A DNA stretch of 64,000 bases from Nitrospira sp. (GCA_024331045.1 JANDJC010000001.1:62001-126000), one strand, 5' to 3'; counted from the stretch's first letter, positions 33,987-43,729 are shown. Made by a program: numbers and translations. Notes: generated from the letters alone by a model not told the origin.

Positions 33987-35963
33987 TTACTGTTGCACGA
34001 TGACCTGTACCATGAGGGCAATGAGAAAAATTCCCGCCACCAGTACCGCAGCATAATGGTGGACCATGCCGCTTTGGATTTTTCGTCCCTGCCGCGCGGC
34101 GAGGTGGTTACCGTAGCCGATCAGGTTCAAGATCGCATAAATGACGTGCTTCTCGAACCATGTGGACCCAGCTGACCCCCAATCGGCCAAACGGCCCACC
34201 CCTCGCACGATGCCATCAATGACGGTTCGATCGAACCAATCAAGGAATTCACCCAACCGTTTCGTCGGTTCGACCACTATCACATCGTAGAGCTCATCCA
34301 CGTAGTATTTGTTCAGCAAGGTCGTATAGACACTGGAGAATTGAGCCGCCCATCCCTCGGCCGTCTGGGGGCTCACATGGTAGAGAAAATGTGCGAGTCC
34401 CCACCCCAGCAAAGCAATGGCTGTCGCTGCGCCCATGAGGACAAAGGTCAGGCCAAGATTGACATCATGCTCGGTCGGGAGACCAACGACCGGATCCAGA
34501 AATTGATGCAACCAGCCATGTTCGGGCGGGAACCCCAGGAGCAGTCCTCCAACCAGGGAGAGGGCTCCCAATACCATCAATGGTCCCACCATGACCATGG
34601 GAGATTCATGGACATGCTCTTCGGTGTGATGATCCATCCGAGGTGAGCCGTAGAAGGTCAGATACATGAGCCGAAACATATAAAATGACGTCAGAAATGC
34701 GCCGGCCGCCGCAATCGCATAGAGGAAATAATGGTCGCGAATGAAGGCGTGGGCCATGATTTCGTCCTTGCTCCAAAAACCGGCCAGAGGCGGCAAGCCT
34801 GCAATCGCGACAGTGCCGACCACAAAGAGACGATAGGTCCAGGGGATCTTCTTGCTTAATCCCCCCATCTTGCGAATGTCCTGTTCGCCTGCTAGCGCGT
34901 GGATTACTGACCCGGCCGAGAGAAACAACAACGCCTTGAAGAAGGCATGGGTAATGACATGGAACACGGCGGCCGCATACGCTCCGATTCCACATCCCAG
35001 AAACATGTAGCCGAGCTGGCTCACGGTTGAATAGGCCAAGACCCGCTTGATGTCGGTTTGGACCAGCCCAATTGTCGCCGCAAACAGGGCCGTACCGCCG
35101 CCGATGAACGCGACCACCGACATGGCCACGGGAGACAAATCAAAGATCGCATGGTTGCGGACAATCATATAGACGCCCGCCGTGACCATGGTGGCGGCAT
35201 GAATGAGGGCGCTGACGGGGGTTGGCCCCTCCATTGCATCGGGGAGCCACGTGTAGAGGGGAATTTGCGCCGACTTCCCCACCGCCCCGATCAGCAGGCA
35301 CAGCGCGATAGCTGTTGCCATCGCTGGCGAAAGCGACTCCACCTGCGCAAAGACGCTGGTGTAGTCGAGCGTATGGAAATTGACGAAAACAAGGAAGATG
35401 GCTAGTAGAAACCCGGCATCGCCGATACGGTTGACGACAAAGGCCTTGGTTGCGGCTTTCGCCGCCGGAACACGCTCGTAATAGTACCCGATCAGCAGAT
35501 ACGAACAGAGTCCGACTCCTTCCCACCCAATGAACAGTACGACATAGTTGTTCCCCATGACCAGCAGAAGCATGGAGACCATGAACAGGTTCATGTAGGT
35601 AAAAAAGCGCGTGAACCCCGGTTCCCCCTGCATGTAGCCGACAGAGTAGACATGGATGAGAAAGCCCACGCCGGTCACGACCAACAGCCAGGCGCAGGTG
35701 AGAGGATCGACCAAATAGGCCAGATTGATGTTTAGGTTTCCCCCGAAAATCCACTGATAAACGACCACCTCGCGCGAAGCGCCCGTTCGCCACACTTCCG
35801 CGAACACAGCGACCGCACAGAGGAACGACAATCCGACCGATCCCCACGCCAGCCGGTGAGCCACATTGGTCGAATACCGACTCCCGAACAGACCATTAGA
35901 AATCACGGCCAACAGAGGAAGCACTGGAATCAACTTGATGAGGATGTCAGTGAGCTCCACCAT
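33987..35963 (-). CDS. nuoL: Complex I subunit L
   Basis: 658-residue distal antiporter-like subunit. Key segments: GWEGVGLCSYLLIGYY (TM5 Glu), GKSAQIPLYTWLPDAMEGPTPVSALIHAATMVTAGVYMI, DIKRVLAYSTVSQLGYM, HAFFKALLFLSAGSVIHA and PPLAGFWSKDEI. It is about 45 residues longer than E. coli NuoL (613). Extra length in the C-terminal lateral-helix region is expected when one more antiporter subunit must be spanned. The start directly abuts the nuoK stop. Confidence 0.96.
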   Translation of the reverse strand: MVELTDILIKLIPVLPLLAVISNGLFGSRYSTNVAHRLAWGSVGLSFLCAVAVFAEVWRTGASREVVVYQWIFGGNLNINLAYLVDPLTCAWLLVVTGVGFLIHVYSVGYMQGEPGFTRFFTYMNLFMVSMLLLVMGNNYVVLFIGWEGVGLCSYLLIGYYYERVPAAKAATKAFVVNRIGDAGFLLAIFLVFVNFHTLDYTSVFAQVESLSPAMATAIALCLLIGAVGKSAQIPLYTWLPDAMEGPTPVSALIHAATMVTAGVYMIVRNHAIFDLSPVAMSVVAFIGGGTALFAATIGLVQTDIKRVLAYSTVSQLGYMFLGCGIGAYAAAVFHVITHAFFKALLFLSAGSVIHALAGEQDIRKMGGLSKKIPWTYRLFVVGTVAIAGLPPLAGFWSKDEIMAHAFIRDHYFLYAIAAAGAFLTSFYMFRLMYLTFYGSPRMDHHTEEHVHESPMVMVGPLMVLGALSLVGGLLLGFPPEHGWLHQFLDPVVGLPTEHDVNLGLTFVLMGAATAIALLGWGLAHFLYHVSPQTAEGWAAQFSSVYTTLLNKYYVDELYDVIVVEPTKRLGEFLDWFDRTVIDGIVRGVGRLADWGSAGSTWFEKHVIYAILNLIGYGNHLAARQGRKIQSGMVHHYAAVLVAGIFLIALMVQVIVQQ

Positions 35964-36266
35964 TCACCACTTCAACAAGTTCATCTCGTCCACGTTCGTT
36001 GCAATCTTGCCCCGGAAGACAACGATGATAATTGCGAGCCCCACGGCGGCTTCCCCCGCAGCGATCGCAATGACAAACAACGCGACCAATTGGCCGGCCA
36101 TCGACTCGAGATGATGGGAGAACGCCACCAGATTGATGTTTGCGGCGTTCAGCATGATCTCAACGGCCATCAGGACGATAATAAAATTACGCCGGATCAG
36201 CACGCCCAGCAGTCCCGTGATAAACAGGACCGCGCTCACGGCTACATACGCGCTCAGCGGTACCAC
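35964..36266 (-). CDS. nuoK: Complex I subunit K
   Basis: 100 residues, three membrane helices, with the conserved glutamates in LMAVEIMLNAANINLVAF and AAGEAAVGLAIIIVVFR. Ends immediately before nuoL. Part of the E-channel linking the quinone site to the pump modules. Confidence 0.96.
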   Translation of the reverse strand: MVPLSAYVAVSAVLFITGLLGVLIRRNFIIVLMAVEIMLNAANINLVAFSHHLESMAGQLVALFVIAIAAGEAAVGLAIIIVVFRGKIATNVDEMNLLKW

Positions 36267-36307
36267 GCTTCATTCCTCCGATAACCGACGACCGTCGGAC
36301 ACCTCAC

Positions 36308-36853
36308 CTATTGACCGCCCCTGCGCTCGCTTCCACCTGTGGGTTTGGGAATCGGCTTGGGCGTCTTGGCCAGTACAACCGCACCAATGATGGCTCCGAG
36401 CAGAAAGATGCCCACGATTTCGAACTGCAGCAGATGGTCGCTGAACATCTTGATCCCGACGGCATACGTATCTCCATGTTCGAGCACAGCCGAGACCGGT
36501 GCATCACCTTTGGCCCCTTCGTAGGGTGACCGAAGCAGGAGAAAGAGGACATAGCCGGCGCCCACTAGCGCGGGACCGAGCAAGTAGGGATACGACGAAT
36601 GAAGATAGCGTTCATCGGTCTTGAGGTTCAGTAACATCAAGACGAACAAATACAGCACCAAAATGGCGCCCGCATAGACAATGACCTGCACCGCCCAGAG
36701 AAATTCGGCGTTCAGCAACACAAACAGACCGGAGACGTGCATCAAGACGGCCAACAGCGCAAGGCCGCAGTGAACCGGATTGCGGAGGGCCACCGTAAGC
36801 ACACCCGCAACAATACTGACCACCGCAAAATACGCGAAAAACACCGTGATCAT
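36308..36853 (-). CDS. nuoJ: Complex I subunit J
   Basis: 181 residues, about five membrane helices. NPVHCGLALLAVLMHVSGLFVLLNAEFLWAVQVIVYAGAILVLYLFVLMLL contains the TM3 pi-bulge region and typical VQVIVYAGAI motif. The polar loop after TM4 is short and the C-terminal tail is proline/lysine-rich. Lies between nuoI and nuoK with short spacers. Confidence 0.95.
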   Translation of the reverse strand: MITVFFAYFAVVSIVAGVLTVALRNPVHCGLALLAVLMHVSGLFVLLNAEFLWAVQVIVYAGAILVLYLFVLMLLNLKTDERYLHSSYPYLLGPALVGAGYVLFLLLRSPYEGAKGDAPVSAVLEHGDTYAVGIKMFSDHLLQFEIVGIFLLGAIIGAVVLAKTPKPIPKPTGGSERRGGQ

Positions 36854-36862
36854 GCCGTCGAC

Positions 36863-37450
36863 TCAGCTCAGATGCTTGGGGGGAGGCTGCGTAGGCTGGA
36901 GCACGGACTGGGGAAAGTAGTACCGATACTCGCGGCTCTCCTGGACATCTTGCTCCTGATTATGAGCGTAAAGATACTTTTTCCCGTCTTCCAAATGACG
37001 TTCCCCGATTTCGTACAGCTTCTTTTTGTCAAAGAGTAACGCGCGCTTGTCATGCGTGGAAAACTCATACATCTTGGTCATCGCGAGGGCGTTCACGGGA
37101 CAGGCCTCGACACAATATCCGCAAAACACGCACTTGGTGATATCGATATAAAACTCGGCGGCATAACGTTGCAACGGACGTTCCCGATCCTCGGCACTGA
37201 TCACCTTGATACACCGCGATGGGCAGGCTGCCTCACAGAGATCGCACCCCACACACCGCTCACGCCCGTCGTCGTAGCGCAGAAGCCCCAGGGCACCGCG
37301 ATGGGCATCGGGGATCACCCGCTGCTCGCGGGGGTACTGAAAGGTGATGGGACGGTGGAACATGTGTTTAAAGGTGACCTTCATCGCCTCCCAGATCTCC
37401 TGGAAGAGAGCCGCCTGCAAAATTTTCTTCGTTACCGCCCCCACGCTCAT
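36863..37450 (-). CDS. nuoI: Complex I subunit I, two 4Fe-4S clusters
   Basis: 195 residues. Two ferredoxin motifs, CVGCDLCEAACPSRC and CVFCGYCVEACPVNA, bind clusters N6a and N6b that carry electrons to NuoB. The amphipathic N-terminus (VTFKHMFHRPITFQYP) anchors it to the membrane arm. It follows nuoG directly; in common nuo operons nuoH would lie between them. Confidence 0.96.
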   Translation of the reverse strand: MSVGAVTKKILQAALFQEIWEAMKVTFKHMFHRPITFQYPREQRVIPDAHRGALGLLRYDDGRERCVGCDLCEAACPSRCIKVISAEDRERPLQRYAAEFYIDITKCVFCGYCVEACPVNALAMTKMYEFSTHDKRALLFDKKKLYEIGERHLEDGKKYLYAHNQEQDVQESREYRYYFPQSVLQPTQPPPKHLS

Positions 37451-37509
37451 CGCCGTCCCCTACCTGGCATGATCATTAGGCGTGACCGCCACAGCCCCCT
37501 CATTTCTCA

Positions 37510-40203
37510 TCACGCTCGTTCGATAGAAACCCAACATTGCTTGAACGCAGGAACGCCGGTCACGGGATCGACCGAAACCGCAATCAGGTCCTTGACGGGC
37601 GGCTCGTTGAAATGCTCGGGGAAAAAACATGTCCCCGGGGCAACCGATTGATCCGGTTCCACGCCAAGCTGGAGCGATCCTCGCTCCGAGGTGATACGGA
37701 CCTTGTCACCGTCCTGTATACCGAGTTTTTCCATATCCTCCGGATGCATGTGCAACCTGCCGGTGTTCGGCGCGATCTTCATCAGGCCCGGTGCTTGCGT
37801 CGATAATTTCCCCGAATGAGTTAGCACCTGCCCCATCTGCAACGAGAATGGACGGGCTTGATCTCTGGCAACCGAGGTAACCGCGTACCGTTCCGCGACT
37901 TCGTGGACATAGCCGCCGCTCCAATAATCATCCAATACGGGCTCGGCCTTGCGAGGCTGACCCAAGTTGTAGTAGCCGGGCACCAGCTTTCTGATTTCGG
38001 CTTGCACATCACTGACGGATTGATATTCCCATGGATAATCCAGAGCATTGGCCAAGGCGGTCATAATGTGCCAATCCGGCAGACTCTCCCCCTTTGGATC
38101 CAACGCCTGCCGAATGTGAAGCACGCGCCCCTCCAAGTTTGTGAAGGTCCCGTCCTTCTCGGCATAGGTGCAAGCGGGAAGCACCACGTGCGCCATCCTG
38201 CCGGTCTCTGTGAGAAACGGATCTTGCACCACCAGCCACTCGAGCCGCTCAAGCGCGGACCGCACTTCTGCAGAAGCCGGCAGGGTAGCCAGCGGATTTT
38301 CCCCCAGCACGTACAGCGCCTTGATCGCACCCGATTTGCACCCCTCCAGAATTTCGAGCAGCGACCGTCCCTCCCCGGGAGAAGGCAACGATGCTCCCCA
38401 CACCTTCTCAAACCGTTCACGAGCCGTGGGATCATCAAATGGGGCCAGACCGGGCAAGAACTCCGGAGCCGCCCCCATGTCAACCACTCCCTGCTCATTT
38501 GGCTCTTCCGTCACCGTGTTCACGCCACAGCCGGGACGCCCCAGTTTGCCGGTAAGCCAGGCCAAATCGACGAGCTTCAAGACGTTCCGGTATCCGTCCG
38601 CTCTCCTAACAAGGCCTTCGGCGCACACAATGATCGATCGCGGCGCCTCGGCGAAGATCTCCGCGATCTCCTGGAACGATTCAACTGATACGCCTGTCTG
38701 AGACGACAATTGATCCAGCGACAAGCGAGAGACCGCCTCTTTCAAGGCTTCAAAGGCCGCGGGATATTGGCCGACGGCCTCTTCATCGATCAGGTCTCGT
38801 TCGATGACCGTTTTCACAAGACCGTCCAGCACCAACCCCTCCGTACCCGGCGTGATCAAGAACGGATGAGACGCCAGCTTGGCCATGTTGGTAATGGCGG
38901 AGTCGAAGGTCACCACTTGCGCCTTGTATACGCGAATGGCTTCTTTGATCCGCACTGACGTCAAAGGATTGGTTTCCGTCAAGTTCGAGCCGATTAACAA
39001 GATGGCCTTGGCTTTGGTGAAATCCTCCCATGTGTTGAGCGACCGTCCGATCCCGACCGCCCGCTTCATCGCACGCACAAAATTGAGATGCCCGTACCGG
39101 GCACTGCTGTCGAGATGGTTGCTCCCTAGCACAACGCGCATGAGCTTTTGGAACAGGTATGCCTCTTCGTTGGTGCATCGCGCCGTGATGAGTCCGGCAA
39201 TAGCACCAGAGCCATATCGCCGCTTGATCTCCGCTAACCGCCCAGCGACCAGGTCGATCACCTCCAACCACGGCTTTTCAACGAGCCGATCGCCCTCGCG
39301 GACCAACGGCTGTTGTAGCCTGGTCGCACTGTCAATATATTCAAAACCGAACCGCCCTCGAACACAGAGACCGCCGTGACCTTTTGCCGTTTCGGCCCGA
39401 TCACCCCACTTGTTTTTCCAGGACAAGTGAGAAGTGATGCGAATAACATCTTCGTCCTTGGTCTCTAAATACAACTGACAGCCATCTCCGCAATAGTTGC
39501 AGGTGGTGGCCGTTTTTTTCATCTGCCAAGGCTTGTACAGATACTTGGAGAATTTGTTCGTAATCGCACCAACCGGGCAGACCGCCAGACAGTCGCCGCA
39601 AAACTCGCATTGGAGGGGGACATCTCCCTTGGGGACGACTTGATTGAATCCCCCTTTCTTCATGAATTGCAGGGCATCAATCATCAACACGTCCTTGCAC
39701 ACATTGATGCACTCGGCGCAGGCAATGCACCGATTCATGTTGAAGTCCAGGACCAAGCTGCGCGTGTCTTCGGGAATAAATTTCTGCTTGGCGTTGGGAA
39801 GGTTCGTGACACCGTGTTCGAACGCCATGTCCTGCAGTTCGCAGTGACCGTCTGCGTCACAGACCGGACAATCCAGCGGATGGACAGACAGGTGCTTTTC
39901 AACAGCCTTCTTCCGGGCAAGAAAGAGATCTTCCCCCTCCGTGCGAATGATCATGCCGGCCGTCGCCTTGGCAGTGCACGACCGAACGGGAGCCTTCTTT
40001 CCCTCCTGCATCACCAGACACATCCCGCAGGAGCCGAAGGGATCGAATGTATAGTGGTAACACATAGCGGGGATAATCTTGCCCGTCATGGAGATGACGT
40101 CGTACAGGGACACGCCATCCTTAGCGGTCACACGAGTCCCATCGATCGTCAATTCGATTGTCGCCGCCTCGACCTCAGGATTGGTGGCCGGTTTCAGTCC
40201 CAT
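37510..40203 (-). CDS. nuoG: Complex I subunit G, FDH-like
   Basis: 897 residues. 2Fe-2S ligands C48, C59, C62, C76; His108-C112-C115-C121 cluster; two ferredoxin clusters (C159/162/165/169 and C199/202/205/209); then a molybdopterin-oxidoreductase part with its own 4Fe-4S set (C235, C238, C242, C280). The latter resembles formate dehydrogenase alpha subunits: ARCTNEEAYLFQKLMR and SSARYGH. At the position of the catalytic Cys/Sec (FdhF: ARVUH) there is Gly371, so formate oxidation is not expected. With nuoE and nuoF absent, its N-terminal clusters may accept electrons from, or deliver them to, a ferredoxin-like partner. That is inference. Confidence 0.95.
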   Translation of the reverse strand: MGLKPATNPEVEAATIELTIDGTRVTAKDGVSLYDVISMTGKIIPAMCYHYTFDPFGSCGMCLVMQEGKKAPVRSCTAKATAGMIIRTEGEDLFLARKKAVEKHLSVHPLDCPVCDADGHCELQDMAFEHGVTNLPNAKQKFIPEDTRSLVLDFNMNRCIACAECINVCKDVLMIDALQFMKKGGFNQVVPKGDVPLQCEFCGDCLAVCPVGAITNKFSKYLYKPWQMKKTATTCNYCGDGCQLYLETKDEDVIRITSHLSWKNKWGDRAETAKGHGGLCVRGRFGFEYIDSATRLQQPLVREGDRLVEKPWLEVIDLVAGRLAEIKRRYGSGAIAGLITARCTNEEAYLFQKLMRVVLGSNHLDSSARYGHLNFVRAMKRAVGIGRSLNTWEDFTKAKAILLIGSNLTETNPLTSVRIKEAIRVYKAQVVTFDSAITNMAKLASHPFLITPGTEGLVLDGLVKTVIERDLIDEEAVGQYPAAFEALKEAVSRLSLDQLSSQTGVSVESFQEIAEIFAEAPRSIIVCAEGLVRRADGYRNVLKLVDLAWLTGKLGRPGCGVNTVTEEPNEQGVVDMGAAPEFLPGLAPFDDPTARERFEKVWGASLPSPGEGRSLLEILEGCKSGAIKALYVLGENPLATLPASAEVRSALERLEWLVVQDPFLTETGRMAHVVLPACTYAEKDGTFTNLEGRVLHIRQALDPKGESLPDWHIMTALANALDYPWEYQSVSDVQAEIRKLVPGYYNLGQPRKAEPVLDDYWSGGYVHEVAERYAVTSVARDQARPFSLQMGQVLTHSGKLSTQAPGLMKIAPNTGRLHMHPEDMEKLGIQDGDKVRITSERGSLQLGVEPDQSVAPGTCFFPEHFNEPPVKDLIAVSVDPVTGVPAFKQCWVSIERA

Positions 40204-40440
40204 CGTGTTCCCTTACCCGCTTCCGTCGCTCCAATCACGCGCTTCAATCACACCCCCACACACCATCCACCACTCATCATCATCATTCCACCACTCATCG
40301 TCATTGCTCAGATTCATCCCCTGCCGTCTTTTGTCGCTCGTGCCCCTCTCGCCGCCTTCATCGTCTCCAGATGACCTTGTGACAAGACCACGCTTGGGCT
40401 GCCAGTTAGTCCGGGGCTTTCCACGTGCCACTCTTATCGA
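40204..40440. other. 237-bp low-complexity spacer between nuoD and nuoG
   Basis: The spacer sits where nuoE and nuoF normally lie. Its forward strand has runs of CAC, CAT and CCA with a direct repeat CCACCACTCATC (two copies near 40267 and 40290). It holds no convincing gene. It may be the scar of lost subunit genes or an mRNA stability region. Confidence 0.6.
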
Positions 40441-41685
40441 TTATCGGTCGCATTCCCCCATCACAATGTCGTATGTCCCAAAAATCGTGCAGGCGTCGGA
40501 GATCATGTATCCCCTGGCCATGTGGTCGAACGCTCCCATGTGAACGAAGGACGGAGCACGGATTTTCAACCGATAGGGTTTGCTTCCTCCCGTGCTGACG
40601 ATATAAAAGCCCAATTCGCCCTTGTGCGCCTCGGTCCCACAATAAATTTCACCGGGCGGAGCTTTGAATCCTTGCGAGAACAGCTTGAACTGTTGGATCA
40701 TGGACTCGAGGTTCGTGAACACCCGCTGTTTCGGCGGAAAGGTGACACTGGGCACCTCCGCCATGATCGGCCCCTCTTCCATCTGCTCCAAACACTGCTT
40801 GATAATCTTTACGCTTTCGTACAGCTCCATCATGCGGATCCAGTACCGGTCGTAGGTGTCGCCGTTCTTCCCCACCGGAACACTGAACTCGCAGCGCGGA
40901 TAGGCGCTGTAGGGCTCGTACTTGCGCAAGTCATAATCGACCCCGGAGCCACGCAAAGTCGGCCCGCTCAGCCCGAAGTTAATGGCGTCCTCGGCCGAAA
41001 TAACGGCAATCCCTTTGGTGCGAGCAAGCCAGATGCGGTTCTTCTCGAGGAAGACTTGATATTCATCGATTTTGGGCGGGAAATAGTCGAGAAAGGCCTT
41101 CAATTTGGCAATCAGCGAGGGGGTCAGGTCTCGCTCAACACCGCCGATGCGATACCAGCTTGTCGTGAGGCGCGCCCCGCACAGTTCATCAAACCAGTCC
41201 AACAGGATTTCCCGATCGCGGAAGCAATAAAAAAAGACGGTCATGGCGCCGATATCAAGGGCTTGGGCGCTCAACCAAAAGAGATGACCGATGATGCGCT
41301 GAACCTCCGCCACAATGGTTCGCAAGTACTCAGCTCGATCTGGCACCTTGAGGTCCAACAGTTTCTCCACCGCTCGGCAATAGGCGAAGTTGTTGTACAT
41401 GGCGCAGACATAGTCGAGCCGATCCGTGTGGGGGATAAACTGATGATAGGTGCCATCCTCCGCCAGCTTTTCCACCCCTCGATGCAGATACCCCATCACA
41501 GGCGTGGACTTCACAACCCGCTCCCCTTCCAGTTCCATAATGACCTTGAGCACCCCGTGAGTGCTGGGGTGCTGAGGCCCCATGTTGAGGAGCAGTTCCT
41601 CGGTCCGCAACGCCGGGAGCGTTTCACTCTCCGGATGATTGGGATCGACCTTATAGACGGTGGTTCTTTGATCCTCCAACGCCAT
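40441..41685 (-). CDS. nuoD: Complex I subunit D
   Basis: 414 residues, quinone-site subunit related to NiFe-hydrogenase large subunits. NMGPQHPSTHGVLKVIMELEGE, MGYLHRGVEKLAE, TDRLDYVCAMYNN, GLSGPTLRGSGVDYDLRK and the C-terminal GTYDIVMGECDR are all canonical. It starts 11 bp after nuoC. Not fused to NuoC. Confidence 0.97.
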   Translation of the reverse strand: MALEDQRTTVYKVDPNHPESETLPALRTEELLLNMGPQHPSTHGVLKVIMELEGERVVKSTPVMGYLHRGVEKLAEDGTYHQFIPHTDRLDYVCAMYNNFAYCRAVEKLLDLKVPDRAEYLRTIVAEVQRIIGHLFWLSAQALDIGAMTVFFYCFRDREILLDWFDELCGARLTTSWYRIGGVERDLTPSLIAKLKAFLDYFPPKIDEYQVFLEKNRIWLARTKGIAVISAEDAINFGLSGPTLRGSGVDYDLRKYEPYSAYPRCEFSVPVGKNGDTYDRYWIRMMELYESVKIIKQCLEQMEEGPIMAEVPSVTFPPKQRVFTNLESMIQQFKLFSQGFKAPPGEIYCGTEAHKGELGFYIVSTGGSKPYRLKIRAPSFVHMGAFDHMARGYMISDACTIFGTYDIVMGECDR

Positions 41686-41696
41686 GCGCCACTCTC

Positions 41697-42209
41697 TTAT
41701 CGCGGCTGTTCATCCAAAAATTCAAATGTGTCCCGCCACCCTTTCCCCCTCAGCGGAAAATCCTTGCGCAAGGGGTAGCCTTCATTGAAATCGTCGGGCA
41801 ATAAAATCCGACGGAGGTCCGGATGATTCCGGAACCGAATGCCCATCATGTCGTAGACTTCGCGCTCCATGAAATTGGCACCCCGCCAGAGGTCCGTCAA
41901 CGAATCCACCACACAGTCGGATTCTGGCACTCTTGTTTTTAACCGAATGCGATGCCGCTTTCGAATCGAATAGAACTCCCACACCACTTCGAATCGCTCT
42001 TCGTCATCCGGCCAATCGACCGAACTCACATGGACGATGTAGTCAAAATCCATTGACGGATCGTCGCGCAGAAACTGAGCAATCTCATGGACCTTGTCTC
42101 GCGTGACGGTGACTGCCACATCGCCCCGCCATTCCGTCGAGCTGACGAAACCGGTGGGAAACGTTTCCTGAATGCGTCTGGCCAAGGGATGCATCGCCCC
42201 GCTCATCAT
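41697..42209 (-). CDS. nuoC: Complex I subunit C
   Basis: 170 residues from the ATG overlapping the nuoB stop (42209; a second ATG follows at 42206). The 30-kDa subunit pattern ends [49 protein letters not shown] longer frame to 42323 would run through nuoB and is rejected. Contacts NuoD and NuoB in the peripheral arm. Confidence 0.96.
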   Translation of the reverse strand: MMSGAMHPLARRIQETFPTGFVSSTEWRGDVAVTVTRDKVHEIAQFLRDDPSMDFDYIVHVSSVDWPDDEERFEVVWEFYSIRKRHRIRLKTRVPESDCVVDSLTDLWRGANFMEREVYDMMGIRFRNHPDLRRILLPDDFNEGYPLRKDFPLRGKGWRDTFEFLDEQPR

Positions 42210-42733
42210 ACCTTCAAGCCAGCCTTCACCTCTTTGGGCTGCGTCGTAAAGACACGCCTTTGCATGATGCGCTCTTGGAGCTTCAGGATGCCGTCCAACA
42301 GCGCTTCCGGCGTCGGCGGACAACCGGGCACATACATGTCAACCGGAATGAACCGATCAACCCCCTGCACAACACTGTAACTGTCATAAATGTTGCCGGA
42401 CGTCGCACAGGAACCCATGGCGATCACGTACTTCGGCTCCGGCATCTGATCATAGATTTTCCTAATCACTGGAGCCATTCGTCGACAGACCGTTCCCGCC
42501 ACGATCATGAGGTCCGACTGCCTGGGCGAACCGCGAAACACCCCAGCCCCAAACCGATCCATGTCGTATCGAGAGGAGACGGCGGCCATCATTTCAATCG
42601 CGCAACAGGCAAGCCCGAAGGTCATAGGCCACAGAGATCCTTTGCGCGCCCAATTTACCGCTTTTTCGAGGGAGCCGACGAAGACGTCCGGAGTGCCGTC
42701 CTTTTCATGCCGCCCCAGCTGGATCAATCCCAT
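42206..42733 (-). CDS. nuoB: Complex I subunit B, cluster N2
   Basis: 175 residues. Ligands of the terminal 4Fe-4S cluster N2 are seen: the tandem Cys in [10 protein letters not shown], then VCRRM, GSCA and [26 protein letters not shown] is canonical. Overlaps nuoA by 10 bp and nuoC by four. Confidence 0.97.
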   Translation of the reverse strand: MGLIQLGRHEKDGTPDVFVGSLEKAVNWARKGSLWPMTFGLACCAIEMMAAVSSRYDMDRFGAGVFRGSPRQSDLMIVAGTVCRRMAPVIRKIYDQMPEPKYVIAMGSCATSGNIYDSYSVVQGVDRFIPVDMYVPGCPPTPEALLDGILKLQERIMQRRVFTTQPKEVKAGLKV

Positions 42734-43104
42734 TCCAACGCCCCCTTTCGCCAGGCATACACATACGCCACGACGAACAGACCAATAAAAATCAACATCT
42801 CAATCAATCCGATAATGCCAATGTTGCGAAAGACCACCGCCCAGGGATAAAGGAAGATCACTTCGATGTCGAAAATCACGAACAACACGGCAAAGACATA
42901 GTACCGAACCGGAAACGGCATGCGCGCATCGGAAAACGGTTCTGACCCACATTCATAGACCGAGAGTTTTTCCGGCTCCGGATACTTCGGCTGGACCAGA
43001 TAACTGACCACCAATGTTCCGATTCCGAAGGTCAGGGCTGCAAAAATGAACAAGAGAACCGGAAAAAACTTGGTCAGGTATTGGGCTAGATCAGGTTCGA
43101 TCAT
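42724..43104 (-). CDS. nuoA: Complex I subunit A
   Basis: 126 residues from ATG 43104, which gives the normal NuoA length; an upstream frame to 43227 is not family-like. Three membrane helices with [42 protein letters not shown], the conserved NuoA core including the loop Cys. First gene of the operon. Confidence 0.96.
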   Translation of the reverse strand: MIEPDLAQYLTKFFPVLLFIFAALTFGIGTLVVSYLVQPKYPEPEKLSVYECGSEPFSDARMPFPVRYYVFAVLFVIFDIEVIFLYPWAVVFRNIGIIGLIEMLIFIGLFVVAYVYAWRKGALEWD

Positions 43105-43156
43105 TAATAAATAGATCCCACCGCTCAAAATATATTGACTTGAATCAAGAGCTGTG

Positions 43157-43186
43157 ATCTTAGAAAGAAGAATCTCGCGATAGCAA
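43157..43186 (-). promoter_or_regulatory. Candidate promoter of the nuo operon
   Basis: On the reverse strand TTGCTA (43186-43181), an 18-bp spacer and TAAGAT (43162-43157), about 50 bp upstream of nuoA. A perfect dyad CTTGA-A-TCAAG (43139-43149) lies at the predicted start point and could be an operator. Weakly supported. Confidence 0.4.
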
Positions 43187-43301
43187 GCGAGCAAAGGACC
43201 TAATGAGATGAGTCCCGAAAGCCCCACATTGGTTCCCGGTAGGAGGTCTGACCAGCAACTCCCTTCTGTTCAGGGAGATCCCATGACGAGCTCTTGAGGG
43301 C

Positions 43302-43541
43302 TCATGGCTCTTGTCCCGCTTGGGAGGATTTCTTCTCTTCCCCATCCTCGTTCCCGTCTATAACCATCCTGCCATCCCGTAAGAGGCTCGACGCGTCCGT
43401 CATGCGGAGCCGAACAGGCGGTTGCCCCTCCGAGACGTCCCACTCTGCTTTCATTGCCCCGGAGGCCGGAGCAGCGCGGCGGCGGTGGATTTGGGTGTCA
43501 ATCCGTTCCTTCGACTTTGGGTTCATCGATTTTGGGTTCAT
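43302..43541 (-). CDS. Possible small hydrophilic protein upstream of nuoA
   Basis: 79-residue frame with credible codon use and a polar, charged product (MTDASSLLRDGRMVIDGNEDGEEK). It opens with a tandem MNPKS-MNPKS, made by a 15-bp duplication (43511-43540). No good ribosome binding site precedes the first ATG. An overlapping short frame starting in GGAGGAGCATG makes a 19-residue peptide in another frame, so a frameshifted older gene is possible. No domain. The rest of the nuoA to OmpA-gene gap (43105-43301, 43542-43797) holds promoters and short repeats only. Confidence 0.35.
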   Translation of the reverse strand: MNPKSMNPKSKERIDTQIHRRRAAPASGAMKAEWDVSEGQPPVRLRMTDASSLLRDGRMVIDGNEDGEEKKSSQAGQEP

Positions 43542-43588
43542 AACCTGGGTCGCTCATGCTCCTCCACATAACAGACCACATAACAGAC
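43511..43588. repeat. Short tandem duplications upstream of the OmpA-domain gene
   Basis: A 15-bp unit is duplicated with one mismatch (43511-43525, 43526-43540), and a 12-bp unit CCACATAACAGA is duplicated exactly (43563-43574, 43575-43586). A third repeat, TTTCGGCGTG, recurs with a 15-bp period at 43758 and 43773. They look like slippage products in a non-conserved gap. Confidence 0.8.
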
Positions 43589-43701
43589 CAGCTCGATCAA
43601 CGGTCGGACGGGCCAGGCAAGAGAAGGAAGCAGCAAGGACCCTACCACTTCAGAAAAACTGTCGTCAAATGCCCCTCGTACGTCCTGTTGCTCGCTCTTT
43701 C

Positions 43702-43729
43702 TTGACAGTCCCCTCCGATTTGCTATGGT
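43702..43729 (+). promoter_or_regulatory. Promoter of the OmpA-domain gene
   Basis: Consensus TTGACA (43702-43707), a 16-bp spacer and TATGGT (43724-43729), giving a leader of about 60 bases before the ATG at 43798. Confidence 0.55.

Noticed and set aside
37510-40203. Active formate dehydrogenase
   Set aside because: The catalytic Cys/Sec position is Gly and the gene lies in a complex I operon with the NuoG cluster set at its N-terminus.
40204-40440. Small gene in the nuoD-nuoG spacer
   Set aside because: The frames are made of low-complexity His/Pro/Ser codons with no ribosome binding site.
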